A model generated the notes under the pieces. That model did not search any database, was not told where the DNA came from, and saw only the letters and a list, made by a program, of their open reading frames with translations. A stretch of 64,000 nt of DNA from the NCBI RefSeq assembly GCF_002343915.1, contig NZ_NETK01000001.1, positions 8,694,001 to 8,758,000 on the forward strand. The letters run 5' to 3'. Made by a program: the position numbers and the translations under genes. Positions within the stretch are counted from its first letter, which is position 1; every line of letters begins with the position of its first letter. Positions 10,001 through 16,000 of this stretch are shown piece after piece. The stretch is from Nannocystis exedens. Lineage in GTDB: Bacteria; Myxococcota_A; Polyangia; Nannocystales; Nannocystaceae.

Positions 10001-11064
10001 CGACGCTGGTGCTGGCCCCGCCGCCGCCGGAGGAGCCGGAGAGCGCGAGCGAGGGGATGGAGGAGGCGCCGCGCGACGGGCTGGCGGCGATCGTGGCGGA
10101 GATCTGGCGCGAGGCGCTGGGGGTCGCGCGGGTGCGCGACGAGGACAACTTCTTCGACCTCGGCGGGACGTCGCTGACGGCGGTGAAGATCCGCGCCCGC
10201 GTCCGCGAGCGCTTCGGGGTGACGACGCCGGTCCACGCGCTGCTCGAGCACCCGAACTTCGCCGACTTCGTGGCGGCGCTGCGCAGCCTGCTCGGCAAAC
10301 AGGACGAGGTCCGCGGCCAGTCGCTGCTGGTCCAGCTGCGGCCGGGCCGCCCGGGGACGCGGCCGATCTTCCTGGTCCAGCCGATCGGCGGCACGGTCTA
10401 CACGTACCTGCCGCTGGCCCGCCACCTCGACGCCGGCGGGGCGGCGATCTTCGGCGTGCGGGCGTCGGGCACCGACCCCGGCGAGCCGGTGCTCGACGAG
10501 GTGCCGGCGATGGCGGAGCGCTACGTGGCCGACATCCTGCGCGTGCAGCCGGAGGGGCCGTACACCGTCGGCGGGCACTCGGCCGGCGGGATCACGGCCT
10601 ACGAGGTGGCCCGCCAGCTCGAGGCCCGCGGCCACGCGGTCCGGTTGCTGATCCTCGACGCGCCGTCGATGCCCGCCGTGTACGAGGACGTGATCGCGAC
10701 GATCGACGACTTCCTCCGCAGCCACGAGGCGTTCGCGTCGTGCGAGTCGACGTCGTACCAGAGCTTCGTGGCGGCGCTCGAGACCGACGAGGCGCTGCGC
10801 CAGATCGTGCTGGCGACGTGCCTGGCCGAGCAGCGCTACAAGCCCCGGCCGATCTCGGCGGAGGTGGTCTACTTCGCGGCCAGCGAACAACGCGACGCCC
10901 GCGACACGCACGCGGGGATGTACTGGCTCGACCTGGTCGAGGGCGAGTTCTCGCTGTACCGCACGCCCGGCGATCACTTCACGATGATGGACGAGCCATG
11001 GGTCGAGACGCTGGCGCGCCTCATCGATCGCCACCTGGCCCGCGAGCTGCCGCGGCGCGCCTGA
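1033..11064 (+). CDS. Hybrid NRPS-PKS megasynthase (C*-A-T-C-A-T-KS-AT-T-TE)
   Basis: A 3343-residue multimodular synthase that should condense two amino acids, extend once with an acyl-CoA unit and release by thioesterase. Domains in order: degenerate condensation (about 35-450; HHxxxDG is replaced by HALLADAD at H173), adenylation (core YTSGSTGRPKG about 615), carrier S1017, canonical condensation HHIVTDG at H1207, adenylation (about 1676), carrier S2059, ketosynthase C2284/H2420/H2460, acyltransferase GHSLG S2732, carrier S3047, thioesterase S3183/D3209/H3315. No KR, DH, ER or MT lies between AT and the last carrier, so a beta-keto group should remain. My reading of the specificity pockets is DVYVTTHVVK (A1) and DAFSVAAVCK (A2, reminiscent of aromatic codes); both are hints only. 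The AT has TASH where malonyl types usually have HAFH and methylmalonyl types YASH. Start is uncertain: GTG 1033 or GTG 1060; neither has a strong ribosome site. Confidence 0.96.
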   Translation: MLFAHKGGNVHLRRSDVYTGVDCVDVGPPHREGPVAGYTISASCEQALVWLRLGLFGPSPVNHRCAGAWIDGPVDAARVEQATLRLGERHDLLRTTFREQSQENGEPRLYQVIAGAASQRLVRIEGGDWSEEEVLRRAGEAARSSLDPRDEPPWRIYLIRQRAGRHLAVLVVHALLADADSDAESLLKEWQMLVEGTGPMAGQVTGVYTQHLRAQAESLETPQTRGAIAWWQAQHASAPALLELPVDRPRSPVPARTGGRVSRRVGDDLPAALTAAATRAGVDVETVALAGLLAVLHRYTGQAELVVEARAARPAGKLRLGPVADRWMLRVTVAPAQGFEALLERTRAAIATAQEHGALASLVAAMTTRAPGCQVYFHGTCAEPSAVALDLGVVGHELELSIDLRDGLLVAAYDRDLFEADTVARLLGHWEMVLVAGLAEPARPIAKLALLVPAELQTIVHQWNATDAPHVGPDCLHGLFAAQVARTPEAPAVVGAGVRLSYRELHARATRLAWRLRALGVGVDVPVGLFLDRSLELAVGVLAILMAGGTYVPLDPAYPAERVGWIVADSGAVAMVTTSALAAALPECQAQPVLVDAPFEASPVPLPRTDPGDLAYVIYTSGSTGRPKGIGMPHAALVNLIEWHAEALLGGARTLQFAALGFDVCFYEMFTAWRTGGSVHMIEEAVRHDVARLGAVIEAEAIEKVILPVVVLQQLAEEFADRPEVLRSLKEVTTTGEQMHLTAPVIALFERLPHCTLHNHYGPAETHVVTAFALPEARSQWVPHPPIGRPIANTRVRVLDPHMNLCPVGVPGELYLGGEGLARGYWNRPDLTAERFVPDPFATEPGARLYRTGDITRQRPDGTLEYLGRRDDQVKIRGVRVELGEVLSAISRHPRVQEAVVIAREDTPGERRLVAYFVPTQGEAAGEVAIELRAFLRRSLTEAMIPTAFVGLRELPLTPNGKIDKRALPRPEDEATAGTSVPPRSELEVSLAAIWQDVLKVERVGAHDDFFALGGHSLLATQVLARVRRTFGVELALAELYAGPTVAGLAALVRARRAPASEASPIEPARRDGPLPLSLAQERLFFLHRLAPESTAYNCPHGFRLRGRLDAAALQRGLDGLVARHEALRTTFLEVEGQARQVIAARGAVPLRRFDLRGLPDELRALELERRLAVEVRRPFDLERGPLVRGCLVQLADEEHFLLLDLHHIVTDGWSMRLLLDELAALYEADVRGEEASLAPLGLQFADYAAWERGRLQQGLERSIAWWRETLADAPRLLPLPTDRPRPNTQSFRGGAVALRPGAEVSAALRRIGAPAGLSPTLVLLAGFAALLHRYTGEPVIVLGMPTAARDRVELEGLVGFFVNTLPIRVDLAGDPSFLELLAQVRKTTLAAYDHDAVPFDRIVQELRPERTLSHNPIVQVGFAPQPPGARALRLAGLQVESVEADVPRAIFDLTLYVSEEAGELAASLEYSADLFERATIERMGEHLLALLRGAIARPQGRVSQVPILGPEERADVVTRWNRTAAAPGRPEMMHALVARAAAQDPARVAVTLGDERLTYAELERRAGALARHLAARGVGAESLVAISVERSLELVIAVVAVLKAGAAFLPLDPAYPAERLAFMLEDSGARVVLTQARLAERFAGREVIRLDADHAAIDADPTDVTVADDPARAAYVIYTSGSTGRPKGVVVEHRSAVNLARAQRALFGLTEASVVLQFSALSFDAFVFELLLAWGVGATLCLLPPRLPVPGPEFSELLRSQRVSMCVLPPSVLAAMADDPLPDLVHVVAAGEACSAELVARWGRGRRFVNAYGPTETTVCATAAPCEPGEGPPPIGRPLVDVQVYVLDPAGNPAPVGVFGELYVGGAGVARGYLGRPALTAERFVPDPFSGVRGARLYRTGDRVRWRADGQLEFAGRLDRQVKLRGFRIELGEVEAVVRAHPEVQDAAVVAARQELVAYVVPRAAQARLSAAVREFARARLPGHMVPSAVVVVEAFPTLPNGKVDVRALAERSPRAEARALALPRSQVEQALAAIWREVLNLEQVGIDEPFFELGGHSLLLARVRTAIEARFGRRLDMVELFQHPTIRSLAGRLAGATAEVAAATTATRPEGASEAIAIVGMAGRFPGADDVEALWQNLLAGVEGIRFADAEELTAAGVDPALRTAPGFVPAFGRMNDAFCFDAAFFGYSPQEARLMDPQQRVFLEAAFAALEDAGCDPARGTLRVGVFGGCDAPRHWLALGGSAGGIDEFQRGVANIPDNLTSRVAYKLGLRGPAVTVLSACSTSLVAVHLASQSLRAGECDVALAGGAAVAPASVLGHVHEDGSILSPDGHCRPFDAEAGGTVAASGVGVVVLKRLADALRDGDAIRAVIRGSAIGNDGAEKVGYTAPGLQGQVDVLRRAYAAAEVSPASVALVEAHGTATRLGDPIEVAALTQVFRGAEAPVGSCALGSVKSNLGHLSAAAGVTGLIKATLALERGQIPPTLHFRRPNPELHLEESPFFVNTAPVAWPAGAGPRRAGVSAFGVGGTNAHVVLEEAPAAAPSGPGRPWPLLPLSARTSAALASQAERLAAHLRARPSLPLADVAYTLQRRAALAPARCVVVCRDSEGAQAALSGRSPGQVVRGQVRARAPQVVFVFPGGGSQHVDMGRELYAHLPVFRAALDECAALFERELGEDIRTSMFPPPGGFEAAKQRLLAPSRNMASIFAVEYALSLQLMRWGLRPAALFGHSLGEYVAAAIAGVFSLADAVALVATRGALCDAAPPAAMVAVPLAVTARLPPGLSVAAINGPEDCVIAGAAPAIEPFVAALQAEGIEARRLPIATASHSELMEPLVERLVERARKVAFAAPQIAMISGVTGAWIEAEIRDPAYWGRHLRQTVRFADGVATLHADPDFVCLEVGPGGHLASFIRNHPDAGPDRLVVATMAHWRSGRSELEALMLALGQLWCAGATIDWEAFTGEERRRKVPLPTYPFARTRHALELRPAAPTLVLAPPPPEEPESASEGMEEAPRDGLAAIVAEIWREALGVARVRDEDNFFDLGGTSLTAVKIRARVRERFGVTTPVHALLEHPNFADFVAALRSLLGKQDEVRGQSLLVQLRPGRPGTRPIFLVQPIGGTVYTYLPLARHLDAGGAAIFGVRASGTDPGEPVLDEVPAMAERYVADILRVQPEGPYTVGGHSAGGITAYEVARQLEARGHAVRLLILDAPSMPAVYEDVIATIDDFLRSHEAFASCESTSYQSFVAALETDEALRQIVLATCLAEQRYKPRPISAEVVYFAASEQRDARDTHAGMYWLDLVEGEFSLYRTPGDHFTMMDEPWVETLARLIDRHLARELPRRA

Positions 11065-11067
11065 GCG

Positions 11068-11101
11068 GAGCGGCTGCGGAGGCTCGCGTCCGCAGCCGCT
11101 C
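11068..11101 (+). terminator. Terminator-like hairpin after the NRPS-PKS
   Basis: A perfect 13-bp inverted repeat (GAGCGGCTGCGGA and its complement at 11089-11101) with an 8-base loop starts 4 bases after the TGA stop. There is no T-tract, so it is a strong RNA hairpin rather than a textbook intrinsic terminator. Its position makes a transcript end or 3' stabiliser likely. Confidence 0.65.
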
Positions 11102-11442
11102 GTGGCGGGTCCCGGGATGCGGGGATGTGTCCGCGGCTCCTCCGGGCCGCGACCGGCTGGATCGGCCTCGCCTATCCGGGCGCGGCTCCATCCTTCGCTC
11201 GCGGGGACTCGGGGACGGCCGGGTGAGGGCCATGAGGCGCGGGCGCCTGACGGTCGGGCGGTGGCTGGTCGGACCTCCGATGTCGCCTCGCGCGCGGGCG
11301 GACGGCGCGAGCCGGGGGTGCAGGTCGGGCCGGCGACGGGTTTCTCACGTGCTCGGGGTCGCCGGTGAGGGGAAGCCTGTCTTTCGAGACAGATTTGGCG
11401 ACGACCTTGAAATCCGCCGCGCGCTTCTCGAAGATCCCGGCG
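11102..11442. other. Intergenic region between NRPS-PKS and DinB-like gene
   Basis: About 340 bases without a supported gene. The only structure I see is the UUCG-loop hairpin at 11377-11392, listed separately. Confidence 0.5.
11377..11392. repeat. TGTCC-N4-GGACA family palindrome, compensated copy
   Basis: CTGTCT-TTCG-AGACAG: a 6-bp perfect stem with a TTCG tetraloop. Relative to the family core, the C-G pair next to the loop has become T-A on both arms, which keeps the pairing. It lies 50 bases before the DinB-like gene. Confidence 0.55.
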
Positions 11443-11967
11443 ATGACCACCGAGGCGCGCGACTATCTGCTGCGGCAGCTCGACACCGCGTGGATGCTGA
11501 CGCAGTACCACCTCGACGGGCTCGCCACCGAGGAGTGCCTGTGGCGCCCGGCGCACGTGGGGCTGCACGTCCACCGCGACGCCGACGGCCGCTGGAGCGC
11601 GGACTGGCCCGAGCACGAGGGCTATGACATCGGCCCGCCGAGCATCGGCTGGCTGACCTGGCACATCGGGTTCTGGTGGTCCATGGCGCTCGACCACTCG
11701 TTCGGCGCCGGCACCCTCGCGCGCGAACACGTGCGATGGCCCGGGGACGCCGAGGGCGTGCGCGAGTGGCTGGAGCGCCTCCACGGCAGCTGGCGCGCCG
11801 CCATCGACGCGCTCGACGACGACGACCTGCGCTCGCCGCAGCGGACCCGCTGGCCGTTTCAAGACCGCCCGTTCGCCGAGGTGGTCGCGTGGGCCAACAT
11901 CGAGCTGATGAAGAACGCCGCGGAAATCGGCTACGCCCGCTTCCTCTACGCCGTCCGGGGCCGCTGA
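11443..11967 (+). CDS. DinB-superfamily protein
   Basis: A 174-residue protein resembling the DinB-like four-helix-bundle family, whose members often bind a metal through three histidines and include stress-induced proteins and thiol-dependent transferases. The N-terminal MTTEARDYLLRQLDTAW helix, the HVHRDADG segment and the block IGWLTWHIGFWW match the family pattern, and H in TWHIGFWW is a plausible metal ligand. I start at ATG 11443; an in-frame start 26 codons upstream would add a poorly conserved basic tail. It follows the NRPS-PKS on the same strand but is separated by a hairpin, so it is probably a separate unit. Substrate unknown. Confidence 0.75.
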   Translation: MTTEARDYLLRQLDTAWMLTQYHLDGLATEECLWRPAHVGLHVHRDADGRWSADWPEHEGYDIGPPSIGWLTWHIGFWWSMALDHSFGAGTLAREHVRWPGDAEGVREWLERLHGSWRAAIDALDDDDLRSPQRTRWPFQDRPFAEVVAWANIELMKNAAEIGYARFLYAVRGR

Positions 11968-12050
11968 CGCTGACGCCGGCGCACGCATGCCGATCGGCCT
12001 GCCGCCTCGCCGGCCTGATCCGCCGCGGCATGCCGTTCAGCATCCCCGCG

Positions 12051-12092
12051 GGACGCACCTCGCGGCCCGTCGCGGACGCACCTCGCGGCCCG
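12051..12092. repeat. 23-bp tandem repeat, about 1.8 copies
   Basis: GGACGCACCTCGCGGCCCG is present at 12051-12069 and again at 12074-12092, separated by TCGC. It is a simple direct duplication in the convergent spacer. Confidence 0.7.
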
Positions 12093-12170
12093 GGAATGAC
12101 ACGCCGTAAAGGATGCGAAGTGGCGGTTGTTCGGCGGCCAGCCCTGGCCGTCGAACTGCCGCTCATGATC

Positions 12171-12184
12171 TGTCCTTCAGGACA
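12171..12184. repeat. TGTCC-N4-GGACA palindrome, exact copy
   Basis: TGTCC-TTCA-GGACA in the spacer between the DinB-like and GNAT genes. Five-base stem with tetraloop, matching the family core exactly. Confidence 0.6.
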
Positions 12185-12335
12185 TCCTCACATCGAAGCC
12201 CACGACGGCGGGCCGGCCCTTCCCCGGACCCCGAGCGAGGCGCAGTCGGCAATTCGCGAAGCACCAGGCCAGGCCCCCCGCGCGCCCGAGACGCAAGCCA
12301 CCGCGACTGTAGCCAGACCTCCGCGCCGACAACAG

Positions 12336-12353
12336 CATGCCCCACAGGACATG
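12336..12353. repeat. TGTCC-N4-GGACA family palindrome, extended variant
   Basis: CATGCCC-CACA-GGACATG: the stem extends outward to CATG/CATG with one C/A mismatch at the position of the family T-A pair. It lies just beyond the stop codon of the minus-strand GNAT. Confidence 0.45.
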
Positions 12354-12362
12354 ACCAAAAGC

Positions 12363-12974
12363 TCAGCCCGCAGGATTCTCGAGCTCGAACACCTCGTGGG
12401 CCACCGTGCGCCCGTACAGCTCTTCCCCCGGATCGATGACGCCGACCACGCGGAAGCCCAGCCGGCGCACCACCGCCGCGCTGCGGACGTTGCCCGGCGC
12501 GATCCGGGCCCGCAGCGTCTTCAGCCCCAGCGTGTCGAACGCGAACTCGACCACCGTGCGCAGCGCCGTCGTCGCCAGGCCGCGGCCCGTCGCCGGCTTT
12601 GCCAGCCAGTAGCCGATCGACGCCAGGCGCTCGGGCCACGCGATCTCGTGGAAGCTCATCACCCCGACCGGCTCGCCTCGATGGCGGATCGCCCACTCGA
12701 TCGCGCCTTCGTCGCGGGTCCGGCTGCGCGCGTCGGCGATGAACTCGCGCAGGTTCTCGGCCTGGATCGTGACGTCGAGCCAGCCGAGCCACTCGCGCAG
12801 GTGCTGGCGGTTCTCCTCGATCAGCCGGAATTGCCGCGGCGCGTCCGCCTCTTCCAGCCGCACCAGCTCGACCTCGCCGGAGGTGCTCACCAGCCGCAGG
12901 CCGTTCTGCTCGAGCTGCCGGGCCAGGCGTGCTTGCAGCGCGGCGACCTCGCTGCCAGGGCTCTCGTGGGTCAT
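12363..12974 (-). CDS. GNAT N-acetyltransferase, RimJ/RimL type
   Basis: A 203-residue acetyl-CoA-dependent acetyltransferase. The segment FRLIEENRQHLREWLGWLD near residue 65 and the IGYWLAKPATGRGLATTALRT acetyl-CoA-binding region are characteristic of RimJ/RimL-like proteins that acetylate ribosomal-protein N termini, antibiotics or small amines. NVRSAAVVRRLGF is the family's C-terminal motif. ATG 12974 is preferred because GGAG lies about 8 bases upstream; a longer in-frame start is unsupported. The gene runs toward the DinB-like gene and shares no obvious operon. Acceptor substrate unknown. Confidence 0.88.
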   Translation of the reverse strand: MTHESPGSEVAALQARLARQLEQNGLRLVSTSGEVELVRLEEADAPRQFRLIEENRQHLREWLGWLDVTIQAENLREFIADARSRTRDEGAIEWAIRHRGEPVGVMSFHEIAWPERLASIGYWLAKPATGRGLATTALRTVVEFAFDTLGLKTLRARIAPGNVRSAAVVRRLGFRVVGVIDPGEELYGRTVAHEVFELENPAG

Positions 12975-13056
12975 GACGATGCTCCGCGTCGTGCCTCGGA
13001 CTTGCGCTCCCGCATGAAACCACATCGCCGATCGGGCCGCGACCGGGGGCCCCCGC

Positions 13057-16000
13057 TCACGCGGTCGGCAGCGTGAAGAAGAACAGGCTCCCGGCGCCGA
13101 GCTCGCTCTCGACGCCGACGCTGCCGCCGAGGCGCTCGATGATCCGGCGCACGATCGACAGGCCGAGGCCGTGGCCTTCGGCGCGGACGTTGTCGAGGCG
13201 GGAGAACTCGGCGAACAGCTTCTCCTGCGCCGCCTGGTCGATGCCCCGGCCGTTGTCGCGGACCCAGAAGCGGACCTTGCCGTCCTGCACGTCGGCGCCG
13301 AGCTGCAGGCGCGGCGGCGAGCCGCCGTACTTCAGGCCGTTGCTGATGTAGTTCGTCCACGCCTCCTCGATCCACGGGGCGTAGCCGATCGCGGCCGGCC
13401 ACGTCTCCGGCGCCGCGATCTCGCCGCCGTACTCGCGCAGCATGTAGGCCATGCGCTGCTCGACCTGGCGCATGATCGCCGCCATGTCGAGGCGGGCCGA
13501 CTGGACCTGCTGCTTGCGCACGCCGGCCAGCAGCAGCAGCTCGTCGATGATGTTGGTCGCGGTGTGCGAGGCGCGGCGGATGTTCTCGACCACGCGCTCG
13601 ACCTCCTCGAGGTCGACCTCGTCGATGTGCTCGAGCAGGTACTCGGAGTAGCCGACCATCGCGCCGAGCGGGTTCTTGAGGTCGTGGGCGACGGTGCGGG
13701 CGAACGCGTCGAGCTCGGCGTTGCTGGCGGTCAGCGATTGATTGACGCGGTGCAGCTCGTCGGTGCGCTTCTGCACCAGCCGCTCCATGTTGGCGTACAG
13801 GTTGGCGTTCTCGATCGAGATCGCCGCCTGCGAGGCGATGAGCTTGAGCGTGTGCAGGCGCGCCTCGGGGAACACCGAGGGGATCAGCTCGTTCTCGAGG
13901 TAGAGGACGCCGGTGAGCTTGGTCTGGTGGACCAGCGGCGTGCAGAGGATCGAGCGCATCCCGCTGCGGGCCACGTAGGTGTCGGTGGTGAACGGGCCGG
14001 CGCGGGCCGCGTCCTCGAGGACCACGCTGTCGGTGGTGTGGACGACGTAGTTGACGATCGACACCGGCACCGAGGCGGCCTCGGACAGCGGCAGCGGCTG
14101 CTTCAGCGTGTACGAGCCGGTGTCGACCGACGACTCGGCGACCACGCTGAGCTGGCCGTCGAGCTCGAGCAGGAGCACGCCGCGGCGGGCGCCGGCGTTC
14201 TCGATCATGATCTGGATGATCTTCTCGAGCAGCGGCTCGACCGCGATCTCGGCGGTCAGCGCCTGCGCGGCCTTGATCACGCTCGTGAGGTCGAGGCCCT
14301 GGTTGCCGGTGGTGGACAGCGAGCTGGTGATGAGCGCGCGGCTGCTGTTGGCGGTGATCGTCGCGCCGACGCTCTCGGCGCGGGCGGCCAGGTGCGGGTA
14401 CTTGACGTCGAGCGCGCGCACCTTGGCGAGCGCGCCCCAGCGCTCGTAGCCGTAGCGGGCCTGGCCGAGGTAGACGCGGGCGATCTGGGCGCGGCCGCGG
14501 GCCTGGTGGAAGCGGCCGCACAGCTCGTTGGCGATCGCCTCGTGGTGGATGAACTGGCTGCGGCGGGCCCACTCGATCGCGCGGTCGTACTCGTCGAGCG
14601 CGACCAGGTCCTGGCCGCGGATCCGCGCGATCTCGGCGTCGATGATGTGCAGGCGGTGCTGCTCGTTCTCGGGGCACAGCTGGGCCCACTGGGCGGTGAC
14701 GGCGCGGTGCTCGAGCAATTGGGCCATCAGCGACGCGCGCTCGGCCTCGTCGGTGGCGGCGGCGTGGCTGGCCGCCAGCGCCAGCGCGCTGTAAAACGGC
14801 AGGTCGGCGGTGTACGGGCCGCCGACGGCGACGGCCATCAGCGGCTGGGCCGCGGCGCTCAGCGCCAGCGCCTCGGGGTACGCCTCGAACAGCGTCGCCG
14901 CCAGCAGCTTGTTGACGTGGTGCAGGAAGCGCACGATCACGAGGCCGGTGGCGTCGACGGTCCGCAGCCAGTCCGCCTCGGCCTGGTTGTCGCCGAACAG
15001 CGGGCCGCCGAACCACCGCTCGTGCTGCAGCGCGTCGACGACCTCGCCGAGCAGCACCATCTGCGCGGTCGACATCGCGTCGCGCGTGCGCACCATCAGC
15101 GCCCGGCCTTGCTCGATCTCCTCGCGGACCGCCGACAGGTCCTCGCCGCGGCGCAGGTTGGCCAGCGCGTGGAACACGGCGCCCTGCGAGGCGTACATGA
15201 AGTCGCCGGTCTCGAGGCCGAGCACGCGGGCCTGGTTCAGGTGGTGCAGGCTGTCGCGCAGCGGGCGGGTGTGGCCGGTGTAGAAGCCGACCATGAAGTG
15301 GACGCGGCTGGCGACCTCGGTCGAGGTGAAGCGCTCGAGCAATTGCAGCGCGAGCCGGCCGTAGCGCAGGGCGTCGGCGGGGCGGCCGAGCGGGCCGGCC
15401 AGCAGGTAGCCGTAGGTCGCGTAGCCGAAGGCCGACAGCTCGCTCGGGCCTTGGGTGAGCGACAGCAGGACGTGCTTGAGGATCACGACCGAGCCGAGGC
15501 GGGCGTCGACCACGAAGCCGGCGCCGAACGCCTCGTTGAGCAGGCGGAGCACCGCGCCGTGGGCCGGGTCGCGCATCGCCGGCGCGTCGGCGAGCGACTC
15601 GACGGTGCGGCCGGCCAGGCTGGCCTCGATCTCGCCGTAGACCGCGCCGAAGGTCGCCATCGTCGCCTCCGGCGTCTCGGGCAAGAGCTCGCCGAATTGC
15701 GCGAGGCCGACGCGGCTGGCCGCCAGGCCCTCGGTGAAGCGGCCCTGCGACGACAGCAGCATGACGCGCAGGGCGTACAGGTCGGCCTGCTCGAGCGGCG
15801 AGCGGGCGCGGCGGATCAGGTCTTCGAGCTCGGCGTCGGCCCGGTCGACGCGGCCGCACATGTAGTCGCACTCGGCCTGCTCGCGGTGGAGCCCGAGGGT
15901 CAGCGCGTACTGCGAGTCCCAGGCGTCGTCGGGCAGCACGGCGACGCCGGCGGCGGCGAACGAGGCGCCGGCGGCGTAGGCGGTGGCGCGCTTGGCCGCC

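Larger units (their letters stand above)
11968..12362. other. Convergent intergenic region with short repeats
   Basis: Nearly 400 bases between convergent genes with no supported ORF. It contains a 23-bp tandem repeat starting GGACGCACCTCGCGGCCCG (12051 and 12074) and two members of the TGTCC-N4-GGACA family (12171-12184, 12336-12353). Confidence 0.55.

Noticed and set aside
5905..11988. 2027-codon open frame antisense to the second half of the NRPS-PKS
   Set aside because: Same shadow effect; composition dominated by Arg, His, Gln and Pro, no family pattern.
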